64,000 nt of DNA, from positions 61,024,550 to 61,088,549 of the forward strand of contig OZ024830.1 of the NCBI GenBank assembly GCA_964016985.1, in the 5' to 3' direction. The notes beneath the pieces were generated by a model that was given only the letters and a program-made list of their open reading frames with translations, was not told the DNA's origin and ran no database searches. Made by a program: the position numbers and the translations under genes. The first letter of the stretch is position 1. Each line of letters opens with the position of its first letter. Positions 11,600 to 23,440 of the stretch are shown here, piece by piece. The DNA is from Anodontia alba. Lineage: Eukaryota > Mollusca > Bivalvia > Lucinida > Lucinidae.

Positions 11600-11792
11600 G
11601 TAAATGTCCTAAAAATTCAAACACTTTATTCCATACTATTTTGGACTAAATTTTGCTTTTTATGCAGCTGTTTCTTAATGGACTTAATGGAAAGGCAGAC
11701 ACTGATCAGACTGCTCCTTGATATGGGTCTGCACTGTTTGCATATGTCATTTTGTCAGACAGTTTGGTGTTCGCAATTTTTGTGCATTTACC
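11600..11792. mobile_element. MITE family C, copy 2
   Basis: GTAAATGTCCTAAAAATTCA at the left and TTGTGCATTTACC at the right; the core hairpin is eroded. Confidence 0.68.
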
Positions 11793-11929
11793 ATAAACAA
11801 ACTGCAGTATGAATCATTATCAAGATGGATGTTACACACTTTATAAACCAAAGAAAAACAAAGCAAACAGCTCCCTCTTCCCTGGTGAGGGTGATCACAA
11901 TGCCAGAGCCCACCAAAACCATGAGGATT

Positions 11930-12430
11930 TGTTAAAGAGGAGTATTTGGTGATAATTCTGGGATAATTTTATCCATAAACTAGAAATGTGTCCACAGTCC
12001 ATAGAGGCCCCCGCTGTGGGGTACCTGACTATAAAACTGCAAAATTCTACCAGGTACACATGTACAAATGCCTTAACCCGAGTCTAATAGGATCACATAT
12101 GTAAGTACACACTTTCCTACAGAAGGGTGTAGGTTCGTACGCATGTTCGTACCCACTACACATGTACAAATGCCTTAACCCGAGTCTAATAGGATCACAT
12201 ATGTAAGTACACACTTTCCTACAGAAGGGTGTAGGTTCGTACGCATGTTCGTACCCACTAAGCGAAAACCAAAAAAACTATATGCCCCCAGCATCATCCA
12301 ATGCAGGGGCATAAAAACATCTGTTGTGGATACTCATTAGAAGTGTCTTGCCAAGGCACTTTTAATGGGAACCCACAACATGTGTTTTATGGAGAAATAA
12401 GAAATATGGTCCCAGAATTACCAACAAATA
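11930..12430. mobile_element. MITE family E carrying a 102-bp tandem duplication
   Basis: Ends GAGTATTTGGTGATAATTCT / AATTACCAACAAATACTC. Inside, 12056-12157 and 12158-12260 are nearly exact direct repeats (CCTTAACCCGAGTCTAATAG ... GTACGCATGTTCGTACCCAC). Confidence 0.72.
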
Positions 12431-12935
12431 CTCTGAATAAGACAAAAAAAAAACACTTTATAAAAAAAACACTTTATATCAAAATCCATTCATATGTTCT
12501 CTAGACACTGAATGCAAACACAATTCTGACATCAACCAAGAATCATAACTCTGTTAACAAAATTTCCTCATTTACAATCCCAAAGAACTCCTCCCCAATA
12601 TCAATGACTATGTAGTTTAAAAAAAAAAATAAAATCATAAAAAGCTACTCGAGCTACAAAGCAGAAATGAAGCCCTGACGAGCAGACATGCACTTACAAT
12701 CTACATGTACATGGTATAATAACCTGCCACTACAGTATAGTGGGGTATAGAAAGTTGTGAGTGAGTGAGCTGAAATCTGATGAGTTGTGCTTATTGTAAT
12801 TAACAGTTGTTCAAAGATGTATTTATTTTTACATAAAATGTGAACCATATTGCACCATGTCAAAGTGTGCAGGGCTTAACATACAAAGCTTTACAAAAGG
12901 TCCTTTTTTCAACCAAAAAGTTATGTGGCAGAGCT
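12431..12935. other. No gene seen
   Basis: AT-rich; a weak ACCTGCCACTACAGTATAG motif at about 12721 resembles the family N terminus. Confidence 0.35.
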
Positions 12936-12939
12936 GAGA

Positions 12940-13720
12940 TTCAAGCTTTCAACTCACATGATTTGAACCTGGATTTGGTCCAGAGAAGAGCTATCCGCCA
13001 GACCATAAATGACTATCATCAAGAAAACACGCCTATATAAATTTTACCCCCTTAAACCCCACTTTTATATAGTAAAAACTGGGGTTTACAGTGGTATACA
13101 TTATTTTTATTTCTGCTCAAAAATATAGATTGTGGGTACTCCTTAGAACTGCCTCACCAAGGCAGTTCTAACGGGTACCCACAATCTATGATTTGAGCAG
13201 AAACATGAAAAATCTCAGATTTTTTATCTGAAAACTTTCAGTTTTTTGGTGGTGAAATTTTCAATATATTTGAATAGGCGTGTTTTCGTAATGGAATCCC
13301 AAAAAATAGAAATGGTCCAGAGGAAAGCTATCCAGTGGACCGTACATGACTTTCCCCCCCTCCCCCCACCCCCTACAGCAGTGTGACCCAGATGCAGCAA
13401 GAACTAGGTTGGCGATTGCTGGACCAGAGGAGGGCAGATGCTCACCAGCTTGTATGCTTTACAAAATCAATTATGGCATAATTGCCATTCAGATACCCTC
13501 AAAAAGTATTTCAAGCGGCCCAAAGCAGCAACTTGTCACAGCCTGGGACAACCCCTAATATACTGTCAGATCCATACTTTGAACAATTATTATAAGTACT
13601 CCTTTTTTTCCATTGGCTGTTGTGCAATGGAATAGGCTGTCATGCTGCTTACACTGACTCAGTTCAGTGTGGCAGTCAGGTCTCTTGACCACCAATTACC
13701 ATAACACAACAGGCGGGTTT
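12940..13720 (+). mobile_element. LINE 3'-end fragments (RT C-terminus) split by MITE B
   Basis: Before the MITE: LDLVQRRAIRQTINDYH. After it: IEMVQRKAIQWTVHDF, then (frame-shifted) QMQQELGWRLLDQRRADAHQ and FPLAVVQWNRLS. These are the VQR-A and FP-V-WN-L blocks seen at the C-terminus of Jockey/CR1-type LINE ORF2. Both fragments hold the same VQR block, so they come from two copies or a duplication. Stops and frameshifts make it a relic. Confidence 0.75.
13018..13293. mobile_element. MITE family B, copy 2 (inverted)
   Basis: AAGAAAACACGCCTATATAA ... GAATAGGCGTGTTTTCGTAA; core GAACTGCCTCACCAAGGCAG. Lies between the two LINE fragments. Confidence 0.82.
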
Positions 13721-13871
13721 TTTTCAAACCTGATTTTAATCTCCTCCCTTTCTACCCTTAACACTATCATCTCTTCCATCTCACTACCACACTTTTATCC
13801 TCACTATTCATCTTTTTTTCTTCATGGAGCGCAATCACCTGCACATAATCCTCGCGAGGGGGTGTTGCAGT

Positions 13872-13872
<1 letters not shown>

Positions 13873-13934
<62 letters not shown>

Positions 13935-13945
13935 CAGACAGACTG
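13873..13945. repeat. GATA microsatellite
   Basis: About 14 perfect (GATA) units followed by imperfect GACA/GACT units. Confidence 0.95.
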
Positions 13946-15121
13946 ACTGACTGATAGATAGATAGTCAGCTCAGCTAAGTATTCAAATAGATAGGCGTGA
14001 GCAAAGAGTGAAGATATGGTGCCACTCATATTTAGAAATATCAACATGTAGTAAAGGGGACTTGTTCAAACTTTCATACAAATATGGTAAGAAGACAAGG
14101 TGTCCAAATACTTAAGGCAAAAGCAGTATACCAAATTCTGCAAATCTGCAGACTGTTGCCCCCATTTTCAAAATAATGAGCAAATAGTGGCAACATTTCT
14201 GTCATGCTGGGTGTTGTCATTGTGTTATGAATTAACGTTTTTGTTTTTTTTGTTGTTGTTGAGAAATCTCAGATTATATCTCTTATTCATTATACAAAAA
14301 AAAATAGTACTGATTAATCCTTCATACATAACAAAGTGTCATTTTGATTCTCAACTTCCTTTTTTCTTACCAGGTTATTCTTGTACTGTAAGTGGTGGGG
14401 GATGTATGAAAATATTTATGTTCTGAAAATGCATTATTAATATTGCCATACAATACATCAATTTTCAATCGGTGTAATAAACGATTTATCAGTCATGCTG
14501 TCTATTTTGCAAAGGCAGATAAACAGAAAACAACAGCACCTGCTATCAATTATGGTACTGAAACAGACATCAAAACAAACACACCTGAATATCGGCGACT
14601 TCAAAGGCAAAACATACAGGTGTGTTTTAATTAACTTATTAATAAATCTGATTAAATAATTACCCTGAGTTTGGATCAAGTCTATCCTCCAAGGGCGAGC
14701 TTGTCCGTTTCTGGGTCTGTCTGTTCCCGTGGGGTAAAAGTGCACGTTCCAGTGCTCCAAGCCCTGCCCTGTACGGTTAACGAAAATACACACTGGAAAC
14801 TTTACCTAAATCGAGTCTGACACGGTTGACAGACCAACATTCTGTAGCGGTAAGAAAAACCCTGTAAAACTGGTCTGACGGCTCTAAAAATAGATGCGGA
14901 TAAAAATAACCGTGTAGGTGTTTCGGACAGATGAGAAATATGAATATTCATTAATATCTGTGGAAACTTATATAGTGTTTTTTATTATTTGTTTTTATCG
15001 GAAGAATATTGATATAAACAAATGTTTAAAATAGCTATAGCATTTAAATACACGATGTCAAAGCAATCATACTTTATCTTGCTAATTTCCAAAACACACA
15101 GTTAGTATACACTTCGTTTAC
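13946..15121. other. Repeat-poor intergenic stretch
   Basis: No clear repeat family or ORF. It has a slightly higher CpG content at 14690-14930 than its surroundings, so it could hold regulatory sequence of gene 2; nothing specific is seen. Confidence 0.35.
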
Positions 15122-15183
15122 CTGTGTTCACGGTTCAGTTCGTCGCTCAAAACAAACGGTTTGATAAGGACGCGTGCGCGCGC
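15122..15183 (-). other. Candidate 5' untranslated exon of gene 2
   Basis: On the minus strand the sequence GAACACAG is followed by GTAAACG at 15121, a good splice donor, in a CpG-containing, non-repeat patch (GACGCGTGCGCGCGCG at about 15169-15184) unlike its surroundings. The coding exon at 8355 needs an upstream leader exon, and this is the best donor I noticed. It is conjecture without transcript data. Confidence 0.22.

Positions 15184-15224
<41 letters not shown>
15184..15224. repeat. CT microsatellite
   Basis: About 20 CT units directly after a CGCGCG run. Confidence 0.95.
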
Positions 15225-15226
<2 letters not shown>

Positions 15227-15391
15227 GCTGCAGATACGGTATTTATTTTAAATCTTTAAATGGAAATAATAGTGTCAGTGGTCATGCAATGAAATTAAAC
15301 AGATTTGCCTGTATACTTTCAGTTTTTACAAATAGCCAGCCTCACAAAACCTGAAATAAGCAAATATAATTATTTCAGATGGAATGTAAAG

Positions 15392-16989
15392 TTAAAGGGA
15401 ATGTATGGCAAGCCGTTTTACTATTTATTAAGCAAAATGGATATCTTATATATTATCTTATATATACCAATTCAGATATCTTATATCCTATATAAGATAT
15501 CTGATATAATATATGAGATATCTTATTTAATTCCGCATATAAGATATCTTATTTACCATATAAGATATCTTATTTATTAATATAGATATCTAATATACTA
15601 AATAAGATATCTGGTATACTAAATGAGATATTTGATTGAATAAATGAGATATCTTCTTTAGTAAATAAGATATCATATCCTATATGAGATATCTTATATA
15701 GCATATAAGATATCTAATATAGCATATTAGATATCTTATATGTAAATTCAAATATCTTATATAGCATATAAGATATCTGAATTGACATATAAGATATCTA
15801 TTTTATATAAGATATCTGATATGACATATCAGATATCTTATATATTATATAAGATATCTGATATATTAAATCAGATATCTGATTTATAGAATAAATAGTA
15901 AAACGGCTTGCTGGCAAGCCGTTTTACTATTTATTATACATTATATCAGATATCTTATATAGGATATACGGTATCTAATATCGGATATAAGATATCTGAA
16001 TTGGTATATTAGATATCTTATATCCTATCTGATATATCATATTAGATATCTTATTTAATTCCACATATAAGATATCTTATTTACCATATAAGATATCTTA
16101 TTTGTTATATAAGATATCTAATATATTAATATAGATATCTGATATACTAAATAAGATATCTGATATACTAAATGAGATATCTTATTTAATGGAACAAATG
16201 AGATATCTTCTTTAGTAAATAAGATATCTTATATCCTATATAAGATATCTTATATAGCATATCAGATATCTTATATAGCATATAAGATATCTTATATGCT
16301 ATATTAAGATATCTTATTTAGCATATCAGATATCTTATATAGCATATAAGATATCTAAATTGACATATAAGATATCTTATTTATATAAGATATCTAATAT
16401 AGTATATCAGATATCTTATATATTATATAAGATATCTGATATATTAAATCAGATATCTGAAATATAGAATAAATAGTAAAACGGCTTGCCATAGGAATGG
16501 CCCATAAACTAGAACTTGTAGTTTGGAAGAAAGGCATTCAGTAGCTCAGCATTTTGCAACAAGTTTCATGAAAATCAACCAATCTATAAGAATTAAAGTT
16601 ATAAAGGCTTAAAAAAATTGGTAATGGGAGTCCAAAACGAGGTTATGAGTTTATGACGTCATAAACTCACAATAAAAAATATCAAATAACAGCCATTCTG
16701 ATACAAGATGATTTCAGTGAATGGCAAATTAATATCCCTTTTATTACATAAAATGAGATGTTACTGTTTTTAAGAGAAAACAACTTATCCTGATGTTTGA
16801 AATTAGCGATTTCTTATTTCGTCACGCGACACGACTGGCAAAATGGCGACCTCATAGAAAGCTCAGTATTGTGAAATATAGAAAAGGCCATATCACCTAA
16901 ACCACTCAACCAGTTTACAAAAAATGTTTGCCTCTTTAACCCCTTTTTTATTGAAGTAACAGTTAAAGTTTGTGGGCTCTTCCCTTTAA
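15392..16989. repeat. GATATC palindrome array in two fold-back units, within a TTAAAGGGAA-ended element
   Basis: Units 15408-15911 and 15912-16490 each begin GGCAAGCCGTTTTACTATTT and end AAATAGTAAAACGGCTTGC. Between these ends AGATATCT-type palindromes recur about every 20-25 bases (roughly 19 in the first unit, more in the second). 16491-16989 is unlike the array. Its far end (CTTCCCTTTAA) mirrors TTAAAGGGAA at 15392, suggesting one outer element. Confidence 0.82.
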
Positions 16990-17175
16990 TAAATAAATAA
17001 ACCTGTTAATATTTTGGGAATCAGTCCGTGGCCTCGCGGGTCACTGACTCCGTATGTTATACTCGTTGCCTGTATGCTGCCTGCAAATAAAAATCTGAGT
17101 ATATATATTTTTAACAGGCAGAAGTTCAAACACAGACTCTATTTAGATTGGCGTCTGCATTTGAGTGGAGCTTTA

Positions 17176-17490
17176 CAGGGGCGGATCCAGGATGATTTCT
17201 GAGGGGGTTCGATTTGATCAAATTAACATACTTACCCTAAGTACTTGGAGAGACAAACCTGCACAGAACATGGAGTCTGATCAGTGTCTGCAGTGTTTGA
17301 CACTCAGCCAGCAATTTTACACACATTCACAGATAGATAAACTGACCTGTTGAAGAGAAGTATACGGTAAAGGGAGAGGGATGTGAATATTTAGGGTAAA
17401 TACAATATACCTAATTTATCCCAAATTTCCCTTAAAGATGAAATTTTGAGTGAATGGGGGTTTGACTGAACCCCTTGAACCCACCCCTGG
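17176..17490. mobile_element. hAT-type MITE
   Basis: Starts CAGGGGCGGATCCAGGA and ends CCACCCCTG, flanked by GCTTTAC / GCTTTAG, an approximate 7-8 base target duplication. The short TIR and duplication length fit hAT; no transposase. Confidence 0.7.
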
Positions 17491-17925
17491 CTTTAGGGTT
17501 AAATGTTATTACATGTATCTAGGAAATGTTATCCAGTCCTTTTTATCAGACATAAACTTAATTGAGCTGCAACATCAGAAAACGTACCTTCGGGCATGTG
17601 CGCCCAGCGAAGATTCAGATCAGCCTGCACACTCACTGGAAAACTGCAGTATTGTGAAAAAAATATTAGTGAAGCTACCCAGGAAATACCGCAATCATGA
17701 AGCACAGTTTTCTCAAAACAGCAAAAGAAGGAGAGATGAGACTCAACAATGACAAAACAAATGCCACATATAAAACTGGTCACCAAACAAAGACGGAAAG
17801 AAGAACTGCAAGAGAAGGCTGCATTGGAACCTTTAATAACTGATGCCACTTCAAATAACAAACATATGATCGATCCGCGTAAGGGTCCTCTTCCTCGTCT
17901 AAGAAACATAACAGTGAAACACATA

Positions 17926-18284
17926 CAATCAAACCTCAATAGCTCGAACACTGATGGCTCATTTACCATGGCTAGTACAAACTCATTTTTGAGTCCCTAT
18001 GAAATTCTTCCGCTAGCTCAAGAAAACAAATATTTAGGGAAATTTTTTTATTTTATCATGAAATTGTATGTTGTGTGTGCTCATTAGAATTGCCTCATTG
18101 AGGCAAATCTAATCAGTACTCTCAACATACAATTATTGTGAAGGAAATAAAAAAAAAAATACCTAAATTATCGCTACTTGCTTCTTGACCTGGCACCATG
18201 ATTAACCCTCAGCGGCTCAAACTACCCATGTCTCGAACTATTTTCCATGGTCCCAAAGATGTTTGAGCCATTGAAGTTTGATTG
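17926..18284. mobile_element. pogo/Tigger-like MITE with a family E core
   Basis: Ends CAATCAAACCTCAATAGCTC / GAGCCATTGAAGTTTGATTG with TA on both sides. The centre holds the AGAATTGCCTCATTGAGGCA hairpin of family E, so E was probably inserted. Confidence 0.68.
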
Positions 18285-18526
18285 TATAATCACAAACACT
18301 ATGATGACACAAAGCAAAGGGCTCAATGGTCTTCCTTGAAATCAGAACACAAGAAAGCCTCTCCGCAATCTAAATAATTGTTAAAATTGAATTGAATTTT
18401 ACGGTCCCAAACCAGCAATAATTCCATCATGTCGAGGCATTTCCTCTGAATACATGGGAGGGATTAATGGCAACGCACTCATGTTCTGTCTCGAGTTACC
18501 TGGCACCTCCGCCTCGGAGGCATAAG

Positions 18527-18746
18527 TACCATATTTACCATATGTATTCGGACAGACAGGCCTGAGCAAACAGTTTAGACCCAGATGAGACGCCACAGAA
18601 TGCGGCGTCTCATCTGGGTCTATACTGTTTGCCACTCATCCAGCAATTTTTAGACACAACATCGGGTAGTGAATTGTACTGGTTCAAATTTTAGAGCATA
18701 TATGGTAAGGAGTTGAGGTGTCCGAATACTTAGGGTAAATACGGTA
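18527..18746. mobile_element. MITE family J, copy 1
   Basis: TACCATATTTACCATATGTA ... CTTAGGGTAAATACGGTAG with GTATTCGGACA next to the end, and the shared core hairpin TTTAGACCCAGATGAGACGC / GCGTCTCATCTGGGTCTATA. Confidence 0.78.
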
Positions 18747-19107
18747 GCCCATCTGTACTGCAAACCCAGAAGGGATGGACCAGTGTTAAAAATGGTGAAC
18801 TGTATATGGTCTGACCAGCATGTACAGACTGGTCAAACCATGCACATTTGCATGTGACAGCTTTGTATATCTCGATGTGCAACGCATGAAACAGGCCACT
18901 ATGCTATTTGCGACAATGCAAGTCCCTGATCAGCCTGTGCAAGCTGACAGGGCCTGCGTTGCCAGGTTACTGAATCAGTGTATTTTAGTATAAGGTGACG
19001 AACAGAGGATGTCTGAATCAGACTGTAAGGATGAGCATGCTCATCTGGACCTTCACAGTTCACATATGGCATAAGGCCAGAGTTAGGATAATTAGGATAA
19101 ATGCAGT
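18747..19107. other. No gene seen
   Basis: Contains GATCAGCCTGTGCAAGCTGA-type fragments of the family I repeat at about 18905-18965; otherwise nothing. Confidence 0.4.
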
Positions 19108-19222
19108 ATCCCAGCTAGCATTCTACGTAAATCTACATCGGGCCGTCATCGGCCTGTCAGCTACCCTGACGGGCCGATGACGGTCCGATATAGATTTACG
19201 TCGAATGCTGACTGGGATAATT
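19108..19222. repeat. Long hairpin, arms about 48 bases
   Basis: TATCCCAGCTAGCATTCTAC ... GAATGCTGACTGGGATA, including GGGCCGTCATCGGCC and its complement. Very likely a fold-back MITE. Confidence 0.85.
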
Positions 19223-19556
19223 GTAGCCATGATATGAATCCTGTGGGCAGCAAAGGCCCAGATCAGCATGTACTCTACTCTCAGCCTCCCTTACCTGGTC
19301 ATAAAATTAGTTTTGTCCAAATGATTGATTATTTAATTGATTATCAATCATTTCTGCCTCATGTCACTGATGGTCAGAAAGAATTGTCAGTCAACTAATC
19401 GCAAAATTCTATTTTTAGGAACATATTTTTTCTCAGTTTTTATTCTAATAGGCAAATTGTCAAACATGAAATACTAAAAGCTGTCTATTTGTGTCATTCT
19501 AGATTTTGTGGCAAATAAGGGTGAAGAAATTGGATAAGACAGCATGAAATAAGTAC

Positions 19557-20007
19557 ATCTCCAGATAAGGCACTTTTTCAACTGAACAGTAATGAAATTT
19601 TTCTGAACTCTCCATTAAACATATGTTGTGAGTACTCATTAGATGTACCTCACTGAGGTGCTTCTAATTAGTACCCACAACAAATGTTTTTCTGGAGAAA
19701 ACTAGAAATGGTGTTATCAGAGAAAACAGATGTCCCCTAACTGTGAATTTCCAGTTTTCCTTCTGCTGTGACCTTGAAAATTAGGTGAAGGTCACCAAAA
19801 TCTAATCAGTTCTTTGTTATGTCCCAATTATGTATCCATGAAAATTAAGAATCCAACTACTGGTTCACAAGATATTGTGCAGACAAGAAAGTGTCATGCT
19901 GACACCAACACCTATGCCAACGGGATCCACATCAAAATTAATATGTCCCCCTCCCTGCAGGTTGGGGGATATAAATATTATGTGGCTATCCTCTTATCTG
20001 GAGCTAT
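19557..20007. mobile_element. MITE family E, copy with inner filler
   Basis: ATCTCCAGATAAGGCA at the left, CTTATCTGGAGCTATGAA at the right; hairpin near 19635-19675. Confidence 0.6.
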
Positions 20008-20125
20008 GAATAAGTACCTGGATGAGGGCTAAAGTAAGAATGGATATATTTTCTACTAGTTGACTATTAGTAGATGATCAGTCAGTTTTACAAAACAGAT
20101 AATCGACTATGAAACTCTGGTTGAT

Positions 20126-20812
20126 TACAAGGGTCATGCAAAAAGTTCTGTCTCTAAAAGGCTTCCTTGGTTTTATCCCAGGTATATTTTAAGATGCTTC
20201 ACTGCACTTGAATGGTGTGTTAAATAGCTAACGATACCCTTTTATTTCTTGCAAATTGCTTTCCAACTGACCGAGTTATTTCAAATTGAAATAGATGCAG
20301 TCATATACACTGACCAAATTACTTGTAACATTGGAACATGGACCAAAAGGCTGAAATTCGTAGTTATATTAAATGCCGCATTAGGCTTAATATAGATTCA
20401 AAGCAGATATTTAATGAATTGTGTGGTATATATATATATGGACCTCAGACCATTTCAATACGCACAGTTTTTAAGTGGGTTAAAGCTTTTAAAGTTGGGA
20501 AATTTTCAGTTGAAGATGATACCCGTCCTGGAAGGCCTAAAACCTCTGTTACCAAGGCTAACATCGCTGCCGTAAAGATTGTGGTCGAACAGGATGTGCG
20601 ATTGTCTGTCAAAGATATAGCTAGTTGTACTGGCACATCAGAAGGCAGTGTGCAAACAATTCTGAAAAAGCGTTTGGACCTGAGAAAGGTTTGCGCTCGG
20701 TGGCTACCTCATTTGCTCACTGAGGAGCAAAAGACACAACGCCTTAAATGTGCCCAGGAACTTTTGAAAACATACAAAGGCTGTAATAGTCAGGTTATTT
20801 CTAACTTTCTTC
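20126..20812 (+). mobile_element. mariner copy 1, 3'-truncated
   Basis: Starts ACAAGGGTCATGCAAAAAGT, colinear with the left half of the fuller copy at 21877-23218. Homology stops at about 20812, where a family H fragment begins. Confidence 0.82.
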
Positions 20813-20898
20813 AGATGCCAACTGATCTGGATCTACATGGTTTGCAAAGTCAGGTATATCCAGATTCAGGACATGGGTTAAACAAGCAGAGGACCTGA
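20338..20898 (+). pseudogene. Tc1/mariner transposase, N-terminal part
   Basis: Open from the ATG through the DNA-binding half: EIRSYIKCRIRLNIDSKQIF, a helix-turn-helix region, GRPKTSVTKANIAAV, SVKDIASCTGTSEGSVQTIL (second HTH), KVCARWLPHLLTEEQKTQR, as in mariner/SETMAR-like transposases. It is cut off before the catalytic GDETW, and the last ~28 codons are foreign (family H), so it cannot transpose. A TA expansion adds IYIY near residue 32. A repressor role for the leftover DNA-binding half is possible but unsupported. Confidence 0.8.
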
Positions 20899-21876
20899 TC
20901 AGACTGCTCAGATCTGGAGGCTGGTCTGATTCTTTAACTTATATATGGCACAAGGCACCTTTTTTCACTTTGTTCATCAATTATTTTTTCTAATTTTCTC
21001 TGTTTTTGTGTGGAGGCAAAATGTTTACCTCATTAAATGCCAACAGTGAAGCAAACTGCACATTATTTATTACAACTGAGTTCATGCCCTTTATGGGGGC
21101 CTTGTGATCCTTTTTTTTTTACATCAAAGTGTATGTAAATCACTTCTCTCACCTGGAAATCAGAGTTGATCAATCAGCACTCGAAATGTTACTTGGGGTG
21201 TGGTCGGGGTAGGGACACTGATTGGATATCCCCCACCCCCCACCAACTCATAGTAACCATTTTATTTCAAATGTTTTATCAAAACCATAAGAATTATTTG
21301 TCATGCTGAATAAATTAAGATGCAATGCCCATTTCTAGTTTTCAGCCAATCAAATTACTTGATCCAGATTGTTGATATAAATTTACATACTTAAAGGCAA
21401 ACAGTGCAGATCCAGGTCAGTTGGGTATATCGGGGTTCAGCAGGACAAGGGTTAAAACACCCAATTAATTTCCAACAATGCAAAGTTGTGATCTAATTAA
21501 TTTAGTGAAATGAAAAAAGATCTACTCGATTCACTTCAGGTTGATGTGGAGTGAGGAATGAATGGAATAATCCCGCACATCTAATCTTTCTGAAATAGGG
21601 TCTAAACCATTAAGCACATAACGCCTTTGTTAGAATACTTACACTAACTGTAGTATAATCAGTTTATGCACATACATATATTTTGCTCGGACTTCTCATA
21701 CATATATTTTTCTCTGACTTCTAGTGTGTTGTCAAACCTCCATCTTTGGTTCATAAGTATTTAAAAGTTAATGTATTTGTTTGTGGTTTTTTTTGAGTTT
21801 TTTTTTTTCATGTTGGTCACTGATGAGTTAATGAACCCCTTGGTAGACTGAACTGTTATGTGTAGTTGAAATTGAA
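20813..21876. other. Spacer between mariner copies with family H pieces
   Basis: 20813-20888 and 21300-21455 are family H fragments (TCCAGATTGTTGATATAAAT ... TTCAGCAGGACAAGGGTTAA). The rest is AT-rich with C-runs at about 21228-21245. Confidence 0.55.
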
Positions 21877-23218
21877 AGAGGGTCGTACAAAAAGTTCTGT
21901 CACTAATAGGCTTCCTTAGTTTTATCCCAGGTATATTTTAAAAGCTTCAATGCACTTGAATGGTGTGTTGACTAGTTAAAGATACTCGTTTATTTCGTGC
22001 AAATTTCTTTCCAACTGACCGAGTTATTTCAAATTGAAATAGATGCAATCATATACACTGACCAATTTACTTATTACATTGGAATATGGACCAGAAGACT
22101 GAAATTTGTAGCTATATTAAATGCCGCATTAGGCTTAATATAGACTCAAAGCAGATATTTAATGAATTGTGTGGTATATATGGACCTCAGACTATTTCAA
22201 TGCGCACAGTTTTTAAGTGGGTTAAAGCTTTTAAAGCTGGGAAATTTTCTGTTGAAGATGATACCCATCCTGGAAGGCCTAAAACCTCTGTTACCAAGGC
22301 TAACATCGCTGCTGTAAAGATTGTGGTCGAATAGGATGCACAATTGTCTGTTAAAGATATAGCTAGTTGTACTGGCATATCAGAAGGCAGTGTGCAAACA
22401 ATTCTGAAAAAGCGTTTGGACCTGAGAAAGGTTTGCGCTAGGTGGATACCTCATTTGCTCACTGAGGAGCAAAAGACACACCACCTTAAATGTGCCCTGG
22501 AACTTTTGAAAACATACAAAGGCTGCAATAGTCGGGTTATTTCTAACTTGCTAACAGGTGATGAAACCTGGGCGCACATGTTTGAGCCACAAAGAAGGGC
22601 TGATAATAAGCAATGGAAGTGAAAAGATCAAAAACGCCCATGTATTGCCAAGAGAACTATAAGTTCAAAAAAGATGTTGTACGCAATTTTCTTTAATTCA
22701 AGTGGGCCAGTCGTTCAAGTGCCTTGTCCATCTGGTCATACAGTCACTGGCCGATTCTACAAAAATTCTGTACTGAAGAAAGTGAAAGAGTTTTACAATA
22801 AGAAACGACCAAGCAAAGGATGGTCAGGAGTCCATCTTTTACATGACAACGCCTCCTCTCATAAGTGTGAGGTTGTTAAATCTGTTTGGCTTCTGAAAAG
22901 GTGAATGTTTTAAACCATCCACCTTATTCACCTGACCTGAGTCCCTGTGACTTCTTTTTATTTCCAAGGCTTAAGAAAATGCTTTCTTGAAATAAGTATA
23001 CGTCTAGAAGTTCTCTTGGCAGCACTATTTATCAGTGTCTCCAACAGATACCAAAAGAAGACTGTTTATCTGCTTTTCCCGTCTGGGTAAAAAGGTTACA
23101 AAAATGTGTTTCAGTAAAGGGGGAATACTTTGAAGGTTTGTAATAAAAATATGTTTGATAAAACGTAGCACTGAAGTAATCTGAACCCAGTGACAAAACG
23201 TTTTGCAGGACCCTCGTA
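21877..23218 (+). mobile_element. mariner copy 2, full length (1.34 kb)
   Basis: Left GAGGGTCGTACAAAAAGTTC, right end reading GAGGGTCCTGCAAAACGTTT on the other strand: about 27-base TIRs with a few mismatches. The length is normal for mariner. Confidence 0.85.
22086..23143 (+). pseudogene. mariner transposase pseudogene (DD34D type)
   Basis: Starts MDQKTEICSYIKCRIRLNID. The frame is broken by TAG at 22332 (the other copy has CAG), TGA at about 22620, a frameshift after HKCEVVKS (about 22880) and a TGA in the last part. The catalytic landmarks are still readable: GDETW, LLHDNASSHK and, in the shifted frame, PPYSPDLSPCDFFLFPRL. These are the three aspartates of mariner DD34D enzymes. It is inactive. 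Roughly 95% identical by eye to copy 1 over the shared part, so the two are young relatives. Confidence 0.85.
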
Positions 23219-23261
23219 TCAGGATGAAGGACAAGGGTTGGCTTCTATTCAGGCTCCTGTT

Positions 23262-23440
23262 AGCCTTTACCACTCTCTGGGCTAATCCAGTAGACAGCAA
23301 ATTGGTGATGTTTTTTCTTTTTTTTTTTTCCCCAGAAAACAATTTCCATGAAATCTCAAATCTTGTTTCCTGGTAAAAGTAAGAAAAATATTTCAATTTG
23401 TTGTCTGCTGAAAACGTTAACCCAGAATGCTAAGCATTAA
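23262..23440. mobile_element. MITE family F copy
   Basis: CTTTACCACTCTCTGGGCTA ... GTTAACCCAGAATGCTAAGC, with a TTCTTTTTTTTTTTCCCCAG tract. Confidence 0.68.

Noticed and set aside
13835..14047. Minus-strand ORF rich in IYLS
   Set aside because: Translation of the GATA microsatellite.
17450..18087. Overlapping ORFs of 100-146 aa
   Set aside because: They overlap family I and pogo-like repeats, have no recognisable domain and no codon or splice support.
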